Positions 24,383 to 32,783 of a stretch of DNA of 43,963 bases are shown here, one piece after another; the first letter of the stretch is position 1; every line of letters begins with the position of its first letter. Under the pieces are notes generated by a model. That model had not been told where the DNA came from. It did not search any database and worked only from the letters and a program-made list of their open reading frames with translations. This stretch comes from Algoriphagus sp. AGSA1 (lineage in GTDB: Bacteria; Bacteroidota; Bacteroidia; Cytophagales; Cyclobacteriaceae). A program made the translations under genes and the position numbers. Where the stretch lies: NCBI RefSeq assembly GCF_021390545.1, contig NZ_JAJUWR010000039.1, forward strand, positions 1-43,963. Reading direction: 5' to 3'.

Positions 24383-24424
24383 TTTAGCTATATCTAAATT
24401 ATTTTTTATATTTGCCATAGCAAA
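24383..24424 (+). promoter_or_regulatory. Promoter and operator of the metal-uptake regulator operon
   Basis: TTTAG (24383-24387), 19 bases, then TATATTTG (24407-24414) fits the Bacteroidota TTTG-N19-TAnnTTTG promoter with one -33 mismatch. A perfect inverted repeat TTTAG-CTATAT-CTAAA (24383-24398) covers the -33 element, and a second one TTTGC-CATA-GCAAA (24411-24424) covers the -7 element. Such spacing suits binding of a dimeric repressor, and the next gene is a DtxR/MntR-type repressor, so autoregulation is likely (inference). Confidence 0.55.
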
Positions 24425-24436
24425 AAACATTACCCC

Positions 24437-25099
24437 ATGAACCTGACTACAGCTGAAGAGAATTATCTGAAAGCCATCTACCATCTTTCTGACGGCGCCA
24501 CCAAAAGTGTATCCACCAATGATGTGGCTGCCGAGATGAAAACCAAGCCCGCCTCCGTATCCGATATGCTTAGGAAACTCGGTGAAAAGGAAATGATAGA
24601 ATACAGGAAATATTACGGAGTCAACATCACGGAAGAAGGCAAAAAGAAAGCACTTCAGACCATTCGAAAGCACAGACTTTGGGAGGTGTTTCTTGTGGAT
24701 AAATTACAGTTTGCCTGGGACGAAGTTCATGATGTAGCAGAAGAACTGGAACACATACAGTCCACCCTACTTATCCAGCGTCTGGACGCATATTTGAACT
24801 TCCCGAAATTTGACCCGCATGGTGATCCTATTCCAGATGAATACGGGGACGTAAGGGCTAGGCCAAGACTGGCGCTGAACGAAATGGAAGTAGATCAATC
24901 CGGTCAGATCGTAGCGGTAAAAGACAGTTCGGCAGCCTTCCTTAAATACCTTGACAAAGTGGGCGCGTATATCGGGGCAAGGATCAAAATATTGGACAAG
25001 GTGGAGTTTGACGGATCCATGGAAATCCTCGTCGATCAGAAGAAAACGCTTTTTATGTCAAAGGATGTCGCAGCAAATATTCTGGCGATTCAGTCATGA
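24437..25099 (+). CDS. DtxR/MntR-family metal-dependent transcriptional regulator
   Basis: 220 residues. A winged helix (1-65: TAEENYLKAIYHLSDG, ASVSDMLRKLGEKEMIEYRKYYGVNIT) is followed by the dimerisation and metal-binding region (residues 66-140: KHRLWEVFLVDKL, VHDVAEELEHI with candidate ligands H79, E102, E105, H106, and FPKFDPHGDPIP) and a C-terminal FeoA/SH3-like domain (about 150-220). Glu at the position of DtxR Cys102 points to manganese rather than iron preference, as in MntR. First gene of the metal-transport operon; it follows the inverted repeats at 24383-24424. Confidence 0.9.
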   Translation: MNLTTAEENYLKAIYHLSDGATKSVSTNDVAAEMKTKPASVSDMLRKLGEKEMIEYRKYYGVNITEEGKKKALQTIRKHRLWEVFLVDKLQFAWDEVHDVAEELEHIQSTLLIQRLDAYLNFPKFDPHGDPIPDEYGDVRARPRLALNEMEVDQSGQIVAVKDSSAAFLKYLDKVGAYIGARIKILDKVEFDGSMEILVDQKKTLFMSKDVAANILAIQS

Positions 25100-25186
25100 A
25101 ACCGAGCACATCGGAAGCGAAACACAGATGGATGATTATTCACTATGCGAGATTCCTGTGACCATAAAGATTCAAAATATAATCAC

Positions 25187-26101
25187 ATGAAAAAATTCCT
25201 GGCATTATTGTCCCTACTGCTACTCTCTTTCGCTTGCAAATTTGAAAACAAGGAAGAAAGGGTGAAGCCAAAAATCGTGGCCACTACCAGTATCCTGGCA
25301 GATGGGATCAGGAATATAGTAGGCGAAAAAGCAGAGGTGGTCTCATTGATGCCCGCAGGTGTAGATCCGCACTTATACAAAGCCTCCGTCAGGGATTTGG
25401 ATTTATTGCAAGATGCAGATTTGGTCATCTACCATGGACTGTTCCTAGAAGGAAAAATGACGGAGATTTTTGAAAAGCTAGACTTCAGCCAAAACCTGAT
25501 CAATGTCTCGGAGAAACTGCCCCAAGACATGCTTCTAAGGTCTGGCCCTGAGACCCACTCAGTAGATCCGCATATCTGGTTTGATGTTTCACTTTGGTCC
25601 CAAGCCCTGTCCCATGCCGCGGAGGAAATCATCCTCTGGAGGCCTGCTTGGGAAGCAGCAATCCGTGAGAACAGCAGAAGCTATTTGGCCCGACTGGCAA
25701 CTTTGCATCAGGAGACCATAGACAGAATAGCAGAACTTCGCAAGGCAGACCAGGCTCTGATCACAGCCCACGATGCTTTCTCCTATTTTGGGAAAGCCTA
25801 TAATCTAGAGGTTCTGGGACTACAGGGACTGTCCACACTCAGTGAGCCGGGACTGAGAGACTTGACCGGCCTGGTGAGCTTTATTGTGGAGCGTGATATC
25901 CATGCGGTTTTTGCCGAGCAAACCATCTCTCCCAAAGCTATAGAGGCCGTAGTCGCCGGCTGCGCAAACCAAAACCACCAAATCAGGCTTGCCGGGCCTC
26001 TCTATACAGACAGTTTGGGAGCCGTTGACTCCCCTGCCGGAACCTATATAGGAATGATAGAGACCAATGTGCAAGTAATCTTTGAAAGCCTAACACTATG
26101 A
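25187..26101 (+). CDS. Mn/Zn ABC transporter substrate-binding lipoprotein
   Basis: 304 residues from the ATG at 25187; an upstream ATG (25145) precedes the signal peptide and is unlikely. MKKFLALLSLLLLSFACKF is a lipobox signal. TroA/ZnuA cluster A-1 features: DPHLYKAS (H62), DPHIWFD (H129), TAHDAFSYF (H195) and LYTDSLG (D275), a His-His-His-Asp ligand set as in Zn- and Mn-binding members. No His-rich loop typical of ZnuA is present, which mildly favours manganese. It overlaps the ATPase gene by four bases (ATGA). Confidence 0.9.
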   Translation: MKKFLALLSLLLLSFACKFENKEERVKPKIVATTSILADGIRNIVGEKAEVVSLMPAGVDPHLYKASVRDLDLLQDADLVIYHGLFLEGKMTEIFEKLDFSQNLINVSEKLPQDMLLRSGPETHSVDPHIWFDVSLWSQALSHAAEEIILWRPAWEAAIRENSRSYLARLATLHQETIDRIAELRKADQALITAHDAFSYFGKAYNLEVLGLQGLSTLSEPGLRDLTGLVSFIVERDIHAVFAEQTISPKAIEAVVAGCANQNHQIRLAGPLYTDSLGAVDSPAGTYIGMIETNVQVIFESLTL

Positions 26102-26886
26102 TCATAAACGTAGAATCCCCGATATTAGAAATACATGACCTCACAGTCAGCTACGACCAGACTCCTGTACTATGGAATGTTGACCTAAGTTTGCCTATGG
26201 GAAAGCTGATCGGCATTCTTGGCCCCAATGGTGCGGGAAAGTCCACGCTTATCAAAGCGATCATGGGATTGGTTCCTAGTACCGCTGGCCATGTAAAACT
26301 TTTTGACCGGGAGTTAAAAGAGGTAAGAAGCCGCATCAGCTACGTCCCGCAGCGAGAATCTGTGGACTGGAATTTTCCCGCATCGGTACTGGATGTAGTA
26401 ATGATGGGAACCTACGGTAAATTAGGCCTTTTTCGCAGACCTGGAAAAAAGGAAAAAAACATAGCCATGGAATGTCTTGAAAAGGTAGGGATGCAGTCTT
26501 TCGTAGGCAGGCAGATATCAGAGCTCTCTGGCGGACAGCAGCAACGGGTTTTTATTGCCAGAGCGTTGGCACAGGAGGCGGATTTATACCTGATGGATGA
26601 GCCCTTTGCCGGAGTGGATATGGCGACGGAGACGGCTATTTTCCAATTGCTCAGGGAAATGACCACAGCAGGAAAAACCGTAGTGGTGGTACATCACGAC
26701 ATCCATTCTGCGATGAATTACTTTGACTGGATCATCATGCTGAACCTTCACCTGGTAGCTTCTGGCCCGAAAACCGATGTGGTGACGGAAGAATTGCTGC
26801 GCAAGACTTATGGTGGCAAACTCAACCTGCTCACCAAAGTCAGCGATATCATAAGACAAAAGGACTTCAACCCTCTAAAAAGCTGA
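26098..26886 (+). CDS. Mn/Zn ABC transporter ATP-binding protein
   Basis: 262 residues with Walker A GPNGAGKST, Q-loop region VPQRESVDWNFP (the DW after the Q-loop is typical of Mn/Zn uptake ATPases), signature LSGGQQQR, Walker B LYLMDEPF and switch VVHHD. It energises uptake for the permease pair. It follows the binding protein with a four-base overlap and precedes the first permease by one base. Confidence 0.95.
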   Translation: MIINVESPILEIHDLTVSYDQTPVLWNVDLSLPMGKLIGILGPNGAGKSTLIKAIMGLVPSTAGHVKLFDRELKEVRSRISYVPQRESVDWNFPASVLDVVMMGTYGKLGLFRRPGKKEKNIAMECLEKVGMQSFVGRQISELSGGQQQRVFIARALAQEADLYLMDEPFAGVDMATETAIFQLLREMTTAGKTVVVVHHDIHSAMNYFDWIIMLNLHLVASGPKTDVVTEELLRKTYGGKLNLLTKVSDIIRQKDFNPLKS

Positions 26887-26887
26887 C

Positions 26888-28180
26888 ATGAGTGACTTTG
26901 TATATTTCTTCACTTTTCAAGACAGCTCCATTGCATTCGTGGTGTTAGGGATCACACTTTTGGGCATCGGGTCTGCCTATGTGGGCGCCTACAGTTTTCT
27001 CGATAAAAAAGCCCTGTTGGGAGATGCCATTTCGCATGCGGTGTTGCCAGGCATCTGCCTGGGCTTTATACTGGCTGGTGAAAAAAACCCTCTATATATA
27101 GTCTCCGGTGCATTTCTGTCCGGTGCCCTGGCCACCTTTCTCACTTCCTGGCTCAAAGGCAACACGAGATTAAGTGACGATGCGATCATCGCCTCTATCC
27201 TGTCAATATTCTTTGGATTTGGAATAGTGCTTCTGACTGTTATTCAAAAGTCTGGAAACCCTGAAATGGCTGGCCTCAACCAGTTTATTTTCGGCAATGC
27301 CATAGCCATTCTGGAAGAAGATCTTTACATCTACGGAGGGCTGGCACTGTTGATCATAGTCACACTGACGGCATTCCGCAAGGAATTTTCCATGCTGGTA
27401 TTCAATGCCGACTTTGGTAGATCCATTGGTTACCCCATGGGGACAATCCGATTGGTTTTTAATGTACTGATGATTTTGGCAGTAGTTATCGGAATCCAGG
27501 CCATTGGAGTAGTGCTGATGGCCGCACTGCTGATCACCCCCGGAGCTGCTGCCAGATTCTGGACGGATAGGCTTGGGCGACTTTTGGTTGTAGCCGGATT
27601 ATTCGCTGCTATATCTGGCATAGTCGGAACCTACATCTCCTTTGTAATCCCCCAGATGCCCACAGGGCCCTGGGTGGTAGTAAGCCTTTCATTACTTGCT
27701 GTAATCTCCTTCCTTTTTGCTCCAAGAAAAGGAGTGGTTTCACGTTTTATAGCCAGAAAGCATTACCTGAAAAAAACACACCAAGATCATGTGTTGAAGC
27801 TTATTTACCATGGTCTGGAAAGTGGAAAGAGCACTTACCCCATAGAAGAAATCTATCAGTCTTTTTCATCCTCAAAAAGGAAAACAAGAAATATAATCGA
27901 TGAATTAACTAAATCAGGTCTTATTACTGTAAACCAATTAGATATAAGTTTCACTTCAATGGGTAAGTCTGAAGCAAAACGAATCGTAAGACTGCACAGG
28001 CTTTGGGAACTTTACCTCAATGAATACATGAATATTGCCCCAGACCATGTGCATGACTCTGCCGAAAAACTAGAGCATATCCTTACACCGGAACTGGAAG
28101 CTTTACTGGAAAACAGGCTGAATTATCCCAAACTCGATCCTCACCAAGAGACTATCCCCCGCGACACCGATGAGCTTTGA
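26888..28180 (+). CDS. Mn/Zn ABC permease fused to a DtxR-like regulator domain
   Basis: 430 residues; ordinary permeases of this family have about 280. Residues 1-275 form the ABC-3 membrane domain (LLGDAISHAVLPGICLGF; IGIQAIGVVLMAALLITPGAAA). Residues about 296-360 form a winged-helix-like domain (DHVLKLIYHGLESGKSTYPIEE). Residues 361-425 match the metal-binding/dimerisation domain of DtxR proteins (RLHRLWELYLNEY, HVHDSAEKLEHI with E393, E396, H397, and YPKLDPHQETIP). The fused part closely parallels the free regulator at 24437. It may sense metal at the membrane and tune uptake; that is inference. It overlaps the next permease gene by 11 bases. Confidence 0.92.
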   Translation: MSDFVYFFTFQDSSIAFVVLGITLLGIGSAYVGAYSFLDKKALLGDAISHAVLPGICLGFILAGEKNPLYIVSGAFLSGALATFLTSWLKGNTRLSDDAIIASILSIFFGFGIVLLTVIQKSGNPEMAGLNQFIFGNAIAILEEDLYIYGGLALLIIVTLTAFRKEFSMLVFNADFGRSIGYPMGTIRLVFNVLMILAVVIGIQAIGVVLMAALLITPGAAARFWTDRLGRLLVVAGLFAAISGIVGTYISFVIPQMPTGPWVVVSLSLLAVISFLFAPRKGVVSRFIARKHYLKKTHQDHVLKLIYHGLESGKSTYPIEEIYQSFSSSKRKTRNIIDELTKSGLITVNQLDISFTSMGKSEAKRIVRLHRLWELYLNEYMNIAPDHVHDSAEKLEHILTPELEALLENRLNYPKLDPHQETIPRDTDEL

Positions 28181-29066
28181 CCAAAACGCATTTCTGATCA
28201 TTTTTACCGCATCCCTGATTTCCATATCCTGCGGACTTTTGGGTGTATTTATGATGCTCCGCAAAATGTCCATGACTGGCGATGCGATTTCTCATGCCGT
28301 ACTGCCGGGCATAGTCATAGGCTTCTTTGTATCCGGAAGCCAGCGGGGACTTGAGGTCATTATAGGTGCAGGTTTGCTCGGTATTATGGCCACCTTAATC
28401 ATCAACTGGCTCAAAACAAAAGCCAAAGTGCAACTTGATGCATCTATAGGAATCACTTTTACCCTGCTTTTTTCCATAGGGATAATTCTCATTAATATGC
28501 TCGCCTATAAAGTGGACCTGGATCAGGAATGCGTGCTATATGGGGAAATAGCCTATCTCCCGATTGATCTCTGGATTACTAATTCCGGTTTTAGTATGGG
28601 GCCACGTATCACCTACCTGGCATTGTTGAATTTGGTTTTGGTATGCATATTTATAGTCTTGTTATACAAAGAGTTAAAACTTACAAGTTTTGATGAAAGT
28701 TTCGGCCTGGTAATAGGCCTTCCTGCAGGAGCGATCAACCTGGCGTTAATGAGTATGGTATCGTACACTACGGTGAGCAGTTTTGAGGCAGTCGGGGCTA
28801 TTCTAGTAGTGGCGCTACTAGTAGTCCCTCCCGCCACAGCTTTTCTATGGACTAAAAAATTGAGTTCCCTGATTAAACTTACCTGTGCATTGGGTATTTT
28901 TATTTCCATTGCCGGATATTACATGGCATATTTGGTGGACAGTTCCATAGCCGGGATGATGGTATCTGTGGGAGGAGTAGTATTTCTGGGAAGCGCCCTA
29001 CTCACACGCACCAAGCCAAACTGGATATTCGGAACTTCCACTAGTCCAAAGCCGTTGGAGAATTGA
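28170..29066 (+). CDS. Mn/Zn ABC transporter permease (second)
   Basis: 298 residues of the ABC-3 permease family with eight or so hydrophobic segments, MTGDAISHAVLPGIVIGFF, IGITFTLLFSIGIILI and ILVVALLVVPPATAFLW. No extra domain, in contrast to its neighbour. The two permeases probably form a heterodimer as in TroCD-type transporters. Overlaps the fused permease gene by 11 bases, so translation is coupled. Confidence 0.92.
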   Translation: MSFDQNAFLIIFTASLISISCGLLGVFMMLRKMSMTGDAISHAVLPGIVIGFFVSGSQRGLEVIIGAGLLGIMATLIINWLKTKAKVQLDASIGITFTLLFSIGIILINMLAYKVDLDQECVLYGEIAYLPIDLWITNSGFSMGPRITYLALLNLVLVCIFIVLLYKELKLTSFDESFGLVIGLPAGAINLALMSMVSYTTVSSFEAVGAILVVALLVVPPATAFLWTKKLSSLIKLTCALGIFISIAGYYMAYLVDSSIAGMMVSVGGVVFLGSALLTRTKPNWIFGTSTSPKPLEN

Positions 29067-29077
29067 AAATTACACGC

Positions 29078-29530
29078 ATGAAAAAAATAGTAATCATAGG
29101 CTTAGTTCTATTAACAGCTTCATTTGCGCAAGCTCAGGATAAAATTGAATGGCTGAAATTTGAAGAGGCAGTAGCCGCTACTGAGGCCAACCCGAAAATG
29201 CTCTTGATCGATGTATATACCGACTGGTGTGGGTGGTGTAAAAAAATGGATAAGGAAACCTTCACCGATCCGGCTGTAGTCAACTACATCAATGAGAAAT
29301 TCTATGCCGTCAAAATGAACGCTGAGGACAATAAGCGCAAGTTTGACTTCAAAGGAAAAGAATATACTGAGGCAAAAATGGCAGCGGCAATGCGCGTGAA
29401 CTCCTATCCCAACTTTGTAATCATCGACCCTACCCTAAGGAATATTACCCAGCTACCCGGATATAGACAGCCCATTCAGTTTCTCGATGGATTGGGGCAA
29501 ATCGTAGAAAATGGAATCGGCGCAAAATGA
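29078..29530 (+). CDS. Exported thioredoxin-family protein
   Basis: 150 residues from the ATG at 29078. MKKIVIIGLVLLTASFAQAQ is a signal peptide, and the frame extends upstream only by a TTG start. The thioredoxin-like (Thioredoxin_7/DUF255-like) fold has the active site TDWCGWCKKM, then YAVKMNAEDN and the cis-Pro segment NSYPNFVIID. It probably acts as a periplasmic disulfide reductase. It lies at the end of the metal operon and overlaps mnmE by four bases (ATGA), so it may share the transcript. Confidence 0.88.
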   Translation: MKKIVIIGLVLLTASFAQAQDKIEWLKFEEAVAATEANPKMLLIDVYTDWCGWCKKMDKETFTDPAVVNYINEKFYAVKMNAEDNKRKFDFKGKEYTEAKMAAAMRVNSYPNFVIIDPTLRNITQLPGYRQPIQFLDGLGQIVENGIGAK

Positions 29531-30909
29531 GTTTTTCCCTTTCAGAGCAGAATGACACCATCATAGCGTTAGCTACACCACAAGGTGTAGGTGCCATTGC
29601 CGTAATTCGCCTTTCTGGAAAAGATGCCATTCAGCTTACCAACGAGGTCTTTTTTGGCAAAAACCTAGAGAAGCAGGAATCCCACACCATTCACTTCGGC
29701 ACTATCCGGGATGGAGACAAAATCATAGATGAAGTTCTCGTCTCTCTTTTCATCGCTCCCAAGTCCTTCACCAAGGAAAACGTGGTGGAAATCTCCACAC
29801 ATGGTTCTTCCTACATCATCAATCAAGTACTCAAACTATTTATCCGCAAGGGGGCCCGTCCGGCAAAGCCGGGAGAATTTACCCAGCGCGCATTTCTGAA
29901 CGGACAGTTTGATCTGGCTCAGGCCGAAGCCGTTGCGGATCTCATCCATGCGGATTCCGAGACTTCACACCAGGCAGCTCTCAGCCAGATGAGAGGAGGG
30001 TTCAGTTCTGAAATACAAGAGCTTAGGAGCCGATTGATCCATTTTGCTTCAATGATAGAACTAGAGCTGGACTTCAGTGAAGAGGACGTGGAATTTGCAA
30101 GTCGTGAAGAATTACGGACACTTGTAGAGCGCTTACTTCGTGTGGTCGAAGAATTGATTCTAAGTTTTGATCTGGGGAACGTGATCAAAAACGGAGTGCC
30201 CACCGTGATCGCCGGTAAACCTAATGCAGGCAAGTCCACCCTGCTCAATGCCCTGCTCAATGAGGAAAAAGCCATCGTCTCTGAGATCGCAGGAACCACA
30301 CGGGATTTTATCGAAGATGAAATCAACATAGGGGGCGTGATCTTCCGCTTCATCGATACGGCCGGACTACGGGAAACCACCGACACCATCGAGGCTATCG
30401 GAGTAAGCAGAACCCAGGAGAAAATGAAGTCAGCCTCTCTGATTATATATCTTTTTGATTTGGGAGATACAGACTTGGTGGAGATCAATCGGGATGTCAA
30501 TAAGCTGGAAAATCAAGGGGTACCTTTCCTTAAAGTTGCAAACAAGATAGATAAGGCTAATTCACTACTTGTTAACGAATTAAAAGAGAAACATCCAGAT
30601 ACTATATTTATCTCGGCTGGCCAAAAGGAGAATCTCGAAGAGCTCAAATCCAGGATTTTGGTATTGGTGAATCTGGATAAATTCCGTACAGGAAACACCG
30701 TGGTGACCAATGTGCGGCATTATGATTCCTTGGTCAAAACCCGCGAATCCTTACTGGATATTCTGAGTGGACTGGACAATGAAGTCACCAATGATTTTGT
30801 GGCAATGGATATCCGCCGCTCCTTACATTTTCTAGGAGAAATTACTGGGGAAATTACGACCGATGATCTGCTGGAGAATATTTTTAGGAATTTCTGTATT
30901 GGTAAATAA
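29527..30909 (+). CDS. mnmE: tRNA uridine-5-carboxymethylaminomethyl modification GTPase MnmE
   Basis: 460 residues. N-terminal formyl-THF-binding domain (NDTIIALATPQGVGAIAVIRLSG, KPGEFTQRAFLNGQFDLAQAEAV), helical region and inserted G domain with G1 GKPNAGKST (230-238), GTTRDFIEDE, DTAGLRETTD and NKID. The C-terminus NFCIGK carries the catalytic Cys. With MnmG it modifies the wobble uridine of several tRNAs. In many bacteria mnmE sits close to the replication origin, which fits the candidate origin 5 kb upstream. A terminator follows. Confidence 0.97.
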   Translation: MSFSLSEQNDTIIALATPQGVGAIAVIRLSGKDAIQLTNEVFFGKNLEKQESHTIHFGTIRDGDKIIDEVLVSLFIAPKSFTKENVVEISTHGSSYIINQVLKLFIRKGARPAKPGEFTQRAFLNGQFDLAQAEAVADLIHADSETSHQAALSQMRGGFSSEIQELRSRLIHFASMIELELDFSEEDVEFASREELRTLVERLLRVVEELILSFDLGNVIKNGVPTVIAGKPNAGKSTLLNALLNEEKAIVSEIAGTTRDFIEDEINIGGVIFRFIDTAGLRETTDTIEAIGVSRTQEKMKSASLIIYLFDLGDTDLVEINRDVNKLENQGVPFLKVANKIDKANSLLVNELKEKHPDTIFISAGQKENLEELKSRILVLVNLDKFRTGNTVVTNVRHYDSLVKTRESLLDILSGLDNEVTNDFVAMDIRRSLHFLGEITGEITTDDLLENIFRNFCIGK

Positions 30910-30942
30910 ACGCTTACAAACAACTATAAGGAAAATTAACAA

Positions 30943-30975
30943 AACCCTCTAACTAAGCTGATTAGAGGGTTTTTC
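30943..30975 (+). terminator. terminator after mnmE
   Basis: AACCCTCTAA (30943-30952) pairs with TTAGAGGGTT (30962-30971), loop nine bases, followed by more Ts. 33 bases behind the mnmE stop. Confidence 0.85.
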
Positions 30976-31078
30976 ATTTTTAAGTAATTTGTTAGAAAGC
31001 ATAATTAGGCATGGTATTTCCTTAATTTTTGCAGGCCTTTAGATAGGCCGAAAAATCCCAGAATAACTTTTCTACTTA

Positions 31079-31336
31079 TCATAAGCCTAGGAGTTTTTTT
31101 CGCTGATCTCTGGATAAACTGACCGTTTCAACTTGGCCCAGATCCATTTCTCTTTTTCTGAAAAGTATTTCTTCTACGTTCCTTGGGTTATCAAAATATG
31201 GATCTCCGCTTGGTGATGGATTATCATGCGAAACCAATTCACATTCTCTAAGTGTCACGCCATTTTTATAGGCAAGTTTTCTGAATTTTTCTAATACTTT
31301 CGGGTTATCAAACTCTATTTCAAGCAGATGCTCCAT
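31079..31336 (-). CDS. Small protein resembling an orphan antitoxin
   Basis: 85 residues. MEHLLEIEFDNPKVLEKFRKLAYKNGV, then NPSPSGDPYFDNPRNVEEIL, and an acidic-basic tail VETVSLSRDQRKKLLGL. The DPYFDNPRNVxEI stretch and the final LLGL resemble small antitoxins of Bacteroidota. No toxin gene follows in the 100 bases before the mnmE terminator, so it would be an orphan. Family assignment is tentative; at minimum it is a plausible small gene in coding-like sequence. Confidence 0.45.
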   Translation of the reverse strand: MEHLLEIEFDNPKVLEKFRKLAYKNGVTLRECELVSHDNPSPSGDPYFDNPRNVEEILFRKREMDLGQVETVSLSRDQRKKLLGL

Positions 31337-31444
31337 TTTTGATGCTTTGTCTATTCATTAAGGACTTGTAGAAAAAATAAGCAGGATCCAGATATCTAGG
31401 ATGCTTTGATTGACCCAAATTTTACCAGAGGCTGTGGCAAAAAA

Positions 31445-31603
31445 TCACTTACTGCCTTTTAAAATTTCAATTTTCTCCTGTTCGCTTTTTAGCAAACGTT
31501 CGTATAGCTTTTTATTTTCTTCTAGTGCCTCCATTAACTTATCCAGAGGGTTGAAGGTGCATTGAAAATTAAAGGCACTTTGATCATAAAAAGAATTAAT
31601 GTT
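31445..31603 (-). pseudogene. C-terminal fragment of a coiled-coil transcriptional regulator
   Basis: The minus strand reads NINSFYDQSAFNFQCTFNPLDKLMEALEENK, then KLYERLLKSEQEKIEILKGSK and stops at 31445. The pattern NPLDKLxEALEENKxLYERLLxSEQEKI resembles the C-terminal tail of XRE-type regulators found in mobile elements of Bacteroidota. The N-terminal helix-turn-helix is absent: an in-frame stop precedes PVKISNINS. The rest of the 31337-32000 gap shows no credible gene apart from the inverted repeat at 31963. Confidence 0.45.
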
Positions 31604-31962
31604 ACTGATTTTTACCGGCTAAAAAATTGTTTTTTATAAAAAATGAACTGTCAACTGCAAAATTTACCGGGAATGATGGTTTCATGATTTCTCTTTTAAG
31701 TAATTAGGGTCAATAAAAAGAATTCTCAAAAATTAAGATTTTCTTAACAATCGCGTAAACTATATTCGCAGGTTTTAAGTGTATGAGTTTATCGTCATGG
31801 ATTAAACTTATCCCGTGAATACAGCAATTTTTGTTTTTTGTTACTCCAATTTCTCAATTCTCGTAAACTCTAGACCAATTCCGAAGCCAAATTAAGAATT
31901 TCGTCGAGCTTTAAAAAAAAATCAACCCCACATCCCATTGAGTTTTTAGTCAAAAAAAATGC

Positions 31963-31991
31963 ATCTTGTAATATGTTTTTTAATACAAGAT
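31963..31991 (+). promoter_or_regulatory. inverted repeat upstream of the type IIG remnant
   Basis: ATCTTGTA (31963-31970) and TACAAGAT (31984-31991) form an 8-bp inverted repeat with a 13-base AT-rich spacer. It ends 9 bases before the ATG at 32001, overlapping where the ribosome binds, so it could be an operator or mRNA hairpin. No regulator is assigned. Confidence 0.4.
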
Positions 31992-32000
31992 CCTTTCTGA

Positions 32001-32336
32001 ATGTCCATCAAGATTCTTAAGCCCAAACAAGCACTAAATAAAGCCTACCTAAAAGTAAAGCCTAACCGTACAGAAATCGAGGGATTTAAGTCAAATCTTA
32101 CCAAGCTGATAAATCATAGTAATGAGGTTGAATCTGAGGAATTTCATAAGAATCTGGTCATTGATTTTCTTGAAAATACCTATTACGATCCCAATCATTA
32201 CATCAATACCAAAGGAAGAAATGACCTGGTAATCCATAATGGAGATAAAGCTAAGGCAACGGTTGAAGTGGTCGACCAATTGGTTTATGAGCTGTATGGA
32301 TTAAGTGAGGAGGAGATTATGATAGTTCAAACTTAA
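32001..32336 (+). pseudogene. Type IIG restriction-modification enzyme, collapsed to fused N- and C-termini
   Basis: 111 residues. Residues 1-85 match the DUF7149-type N-terminus of large type IIG/Eco57I-like enzymes: ILKPKQALNKAYLKVKPNRTEIEGFKSNL, EEFHKNLVIDFLENTYYDP, INTKGRNDLVIHNGDKA. Normally the nuclease motif continues as IIEAKKP and about 1,000 residues follow. Here residues 90-111 read VVDQLVYELYGLSEEEIMIVQ, the end of such proteins (INxLVYxLYGLTEEEIKIVE). So an in-frame internal deletion removed the catalytic region, methylase and specificity domains. The open frame survives but cannot cut or methylate. The family match is from recalled motifs. Confidence 0.7.
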
Positions 32337-32342
32337 CAGAAT

Positions 32343-32774
32343 ATGGGATATTATAAGAACATCAAATGCGGAAATTGTAAATATTCTTTTACTGGGGGAT
32401 ATAGTCCAGCCAATGGATTTATGGATTCAAATCTAGGAATTCCTTATGTAAAATGTCCAAAATGTAGAATAATTAATGCAACTGGGGATATTCCTTGGTC
32501 TCAATTCTCAAGTTGGAAAAAAATATATCATTGGATTTCTTTAATTATTAGAGGATTACTTTACGGGTTTTTCCTAGGGGCTATTATTTGGGGTGTCTTA
32601 ACAAAGTTGCTAGAAATAGATTTCAACATTAATATTTTCTTTCCTATTGGGATAGGAATAATTATAACTTTATCCATTATGATAAAATATAATACTAAAA
32701 CAGTAAAAAAAATTGAAAAAAGGTGCATGAATAAAGACTGGGATTACCTTTTATCTGAAACAAAAAATAATTAG
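32343..32774 (+). CDS. Zinc-ribbon membrane protein (hypothetical)
   Basis: 143 residues. Two CxxC pairs (CGNCKYSF near residue 9, CPKCRIIN near 38) form an N-terminal zinc ribbon. Two hydrophobic helices follow (about 67-90 and 98-115), and then a basic tail KKIEKRCMNKDW. Domain order suggests a small inner-membrane protein with a cytoplasmic ribbon. Very AT-rich, unlike the housekeeping genes. It starts six bases after the type IIG remnant stop and ends nine bases before the HNH-like gene. Function unknown; location suggests a part in defence. Confidence 0.6.
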   Translation: MGYYKNIKCGNCKYSFTGGYSPANGFMDSNLGIPYVKCPKCRIINATGDIPWSQFSSWKKIYHWISLIIRGLLYGFFLGAIIWGVLTKLLEIDFNINIFFPIGIGIIITLSIMIKYNTKTVKKIEKRCMNKDWDYLLSETKNN

Positions 32775-32783
32775 TTTTAACAC

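Noticed and set aside
29919..30500. Minus-strand open frame of 193 codons inside mnmE
   Set aside because: Antisense to a conserved gene; composition (many Ser/Arg) is what antisense reading of mnmE produces.
31860..31990. Minus-strand reading DLVLKNILQDAFFLTKNS, then MGCGVDFFLKLDEI
   Set aside because: About 50 codons without start or family resemblance; may be decayed DNA but not supportable as a gene.
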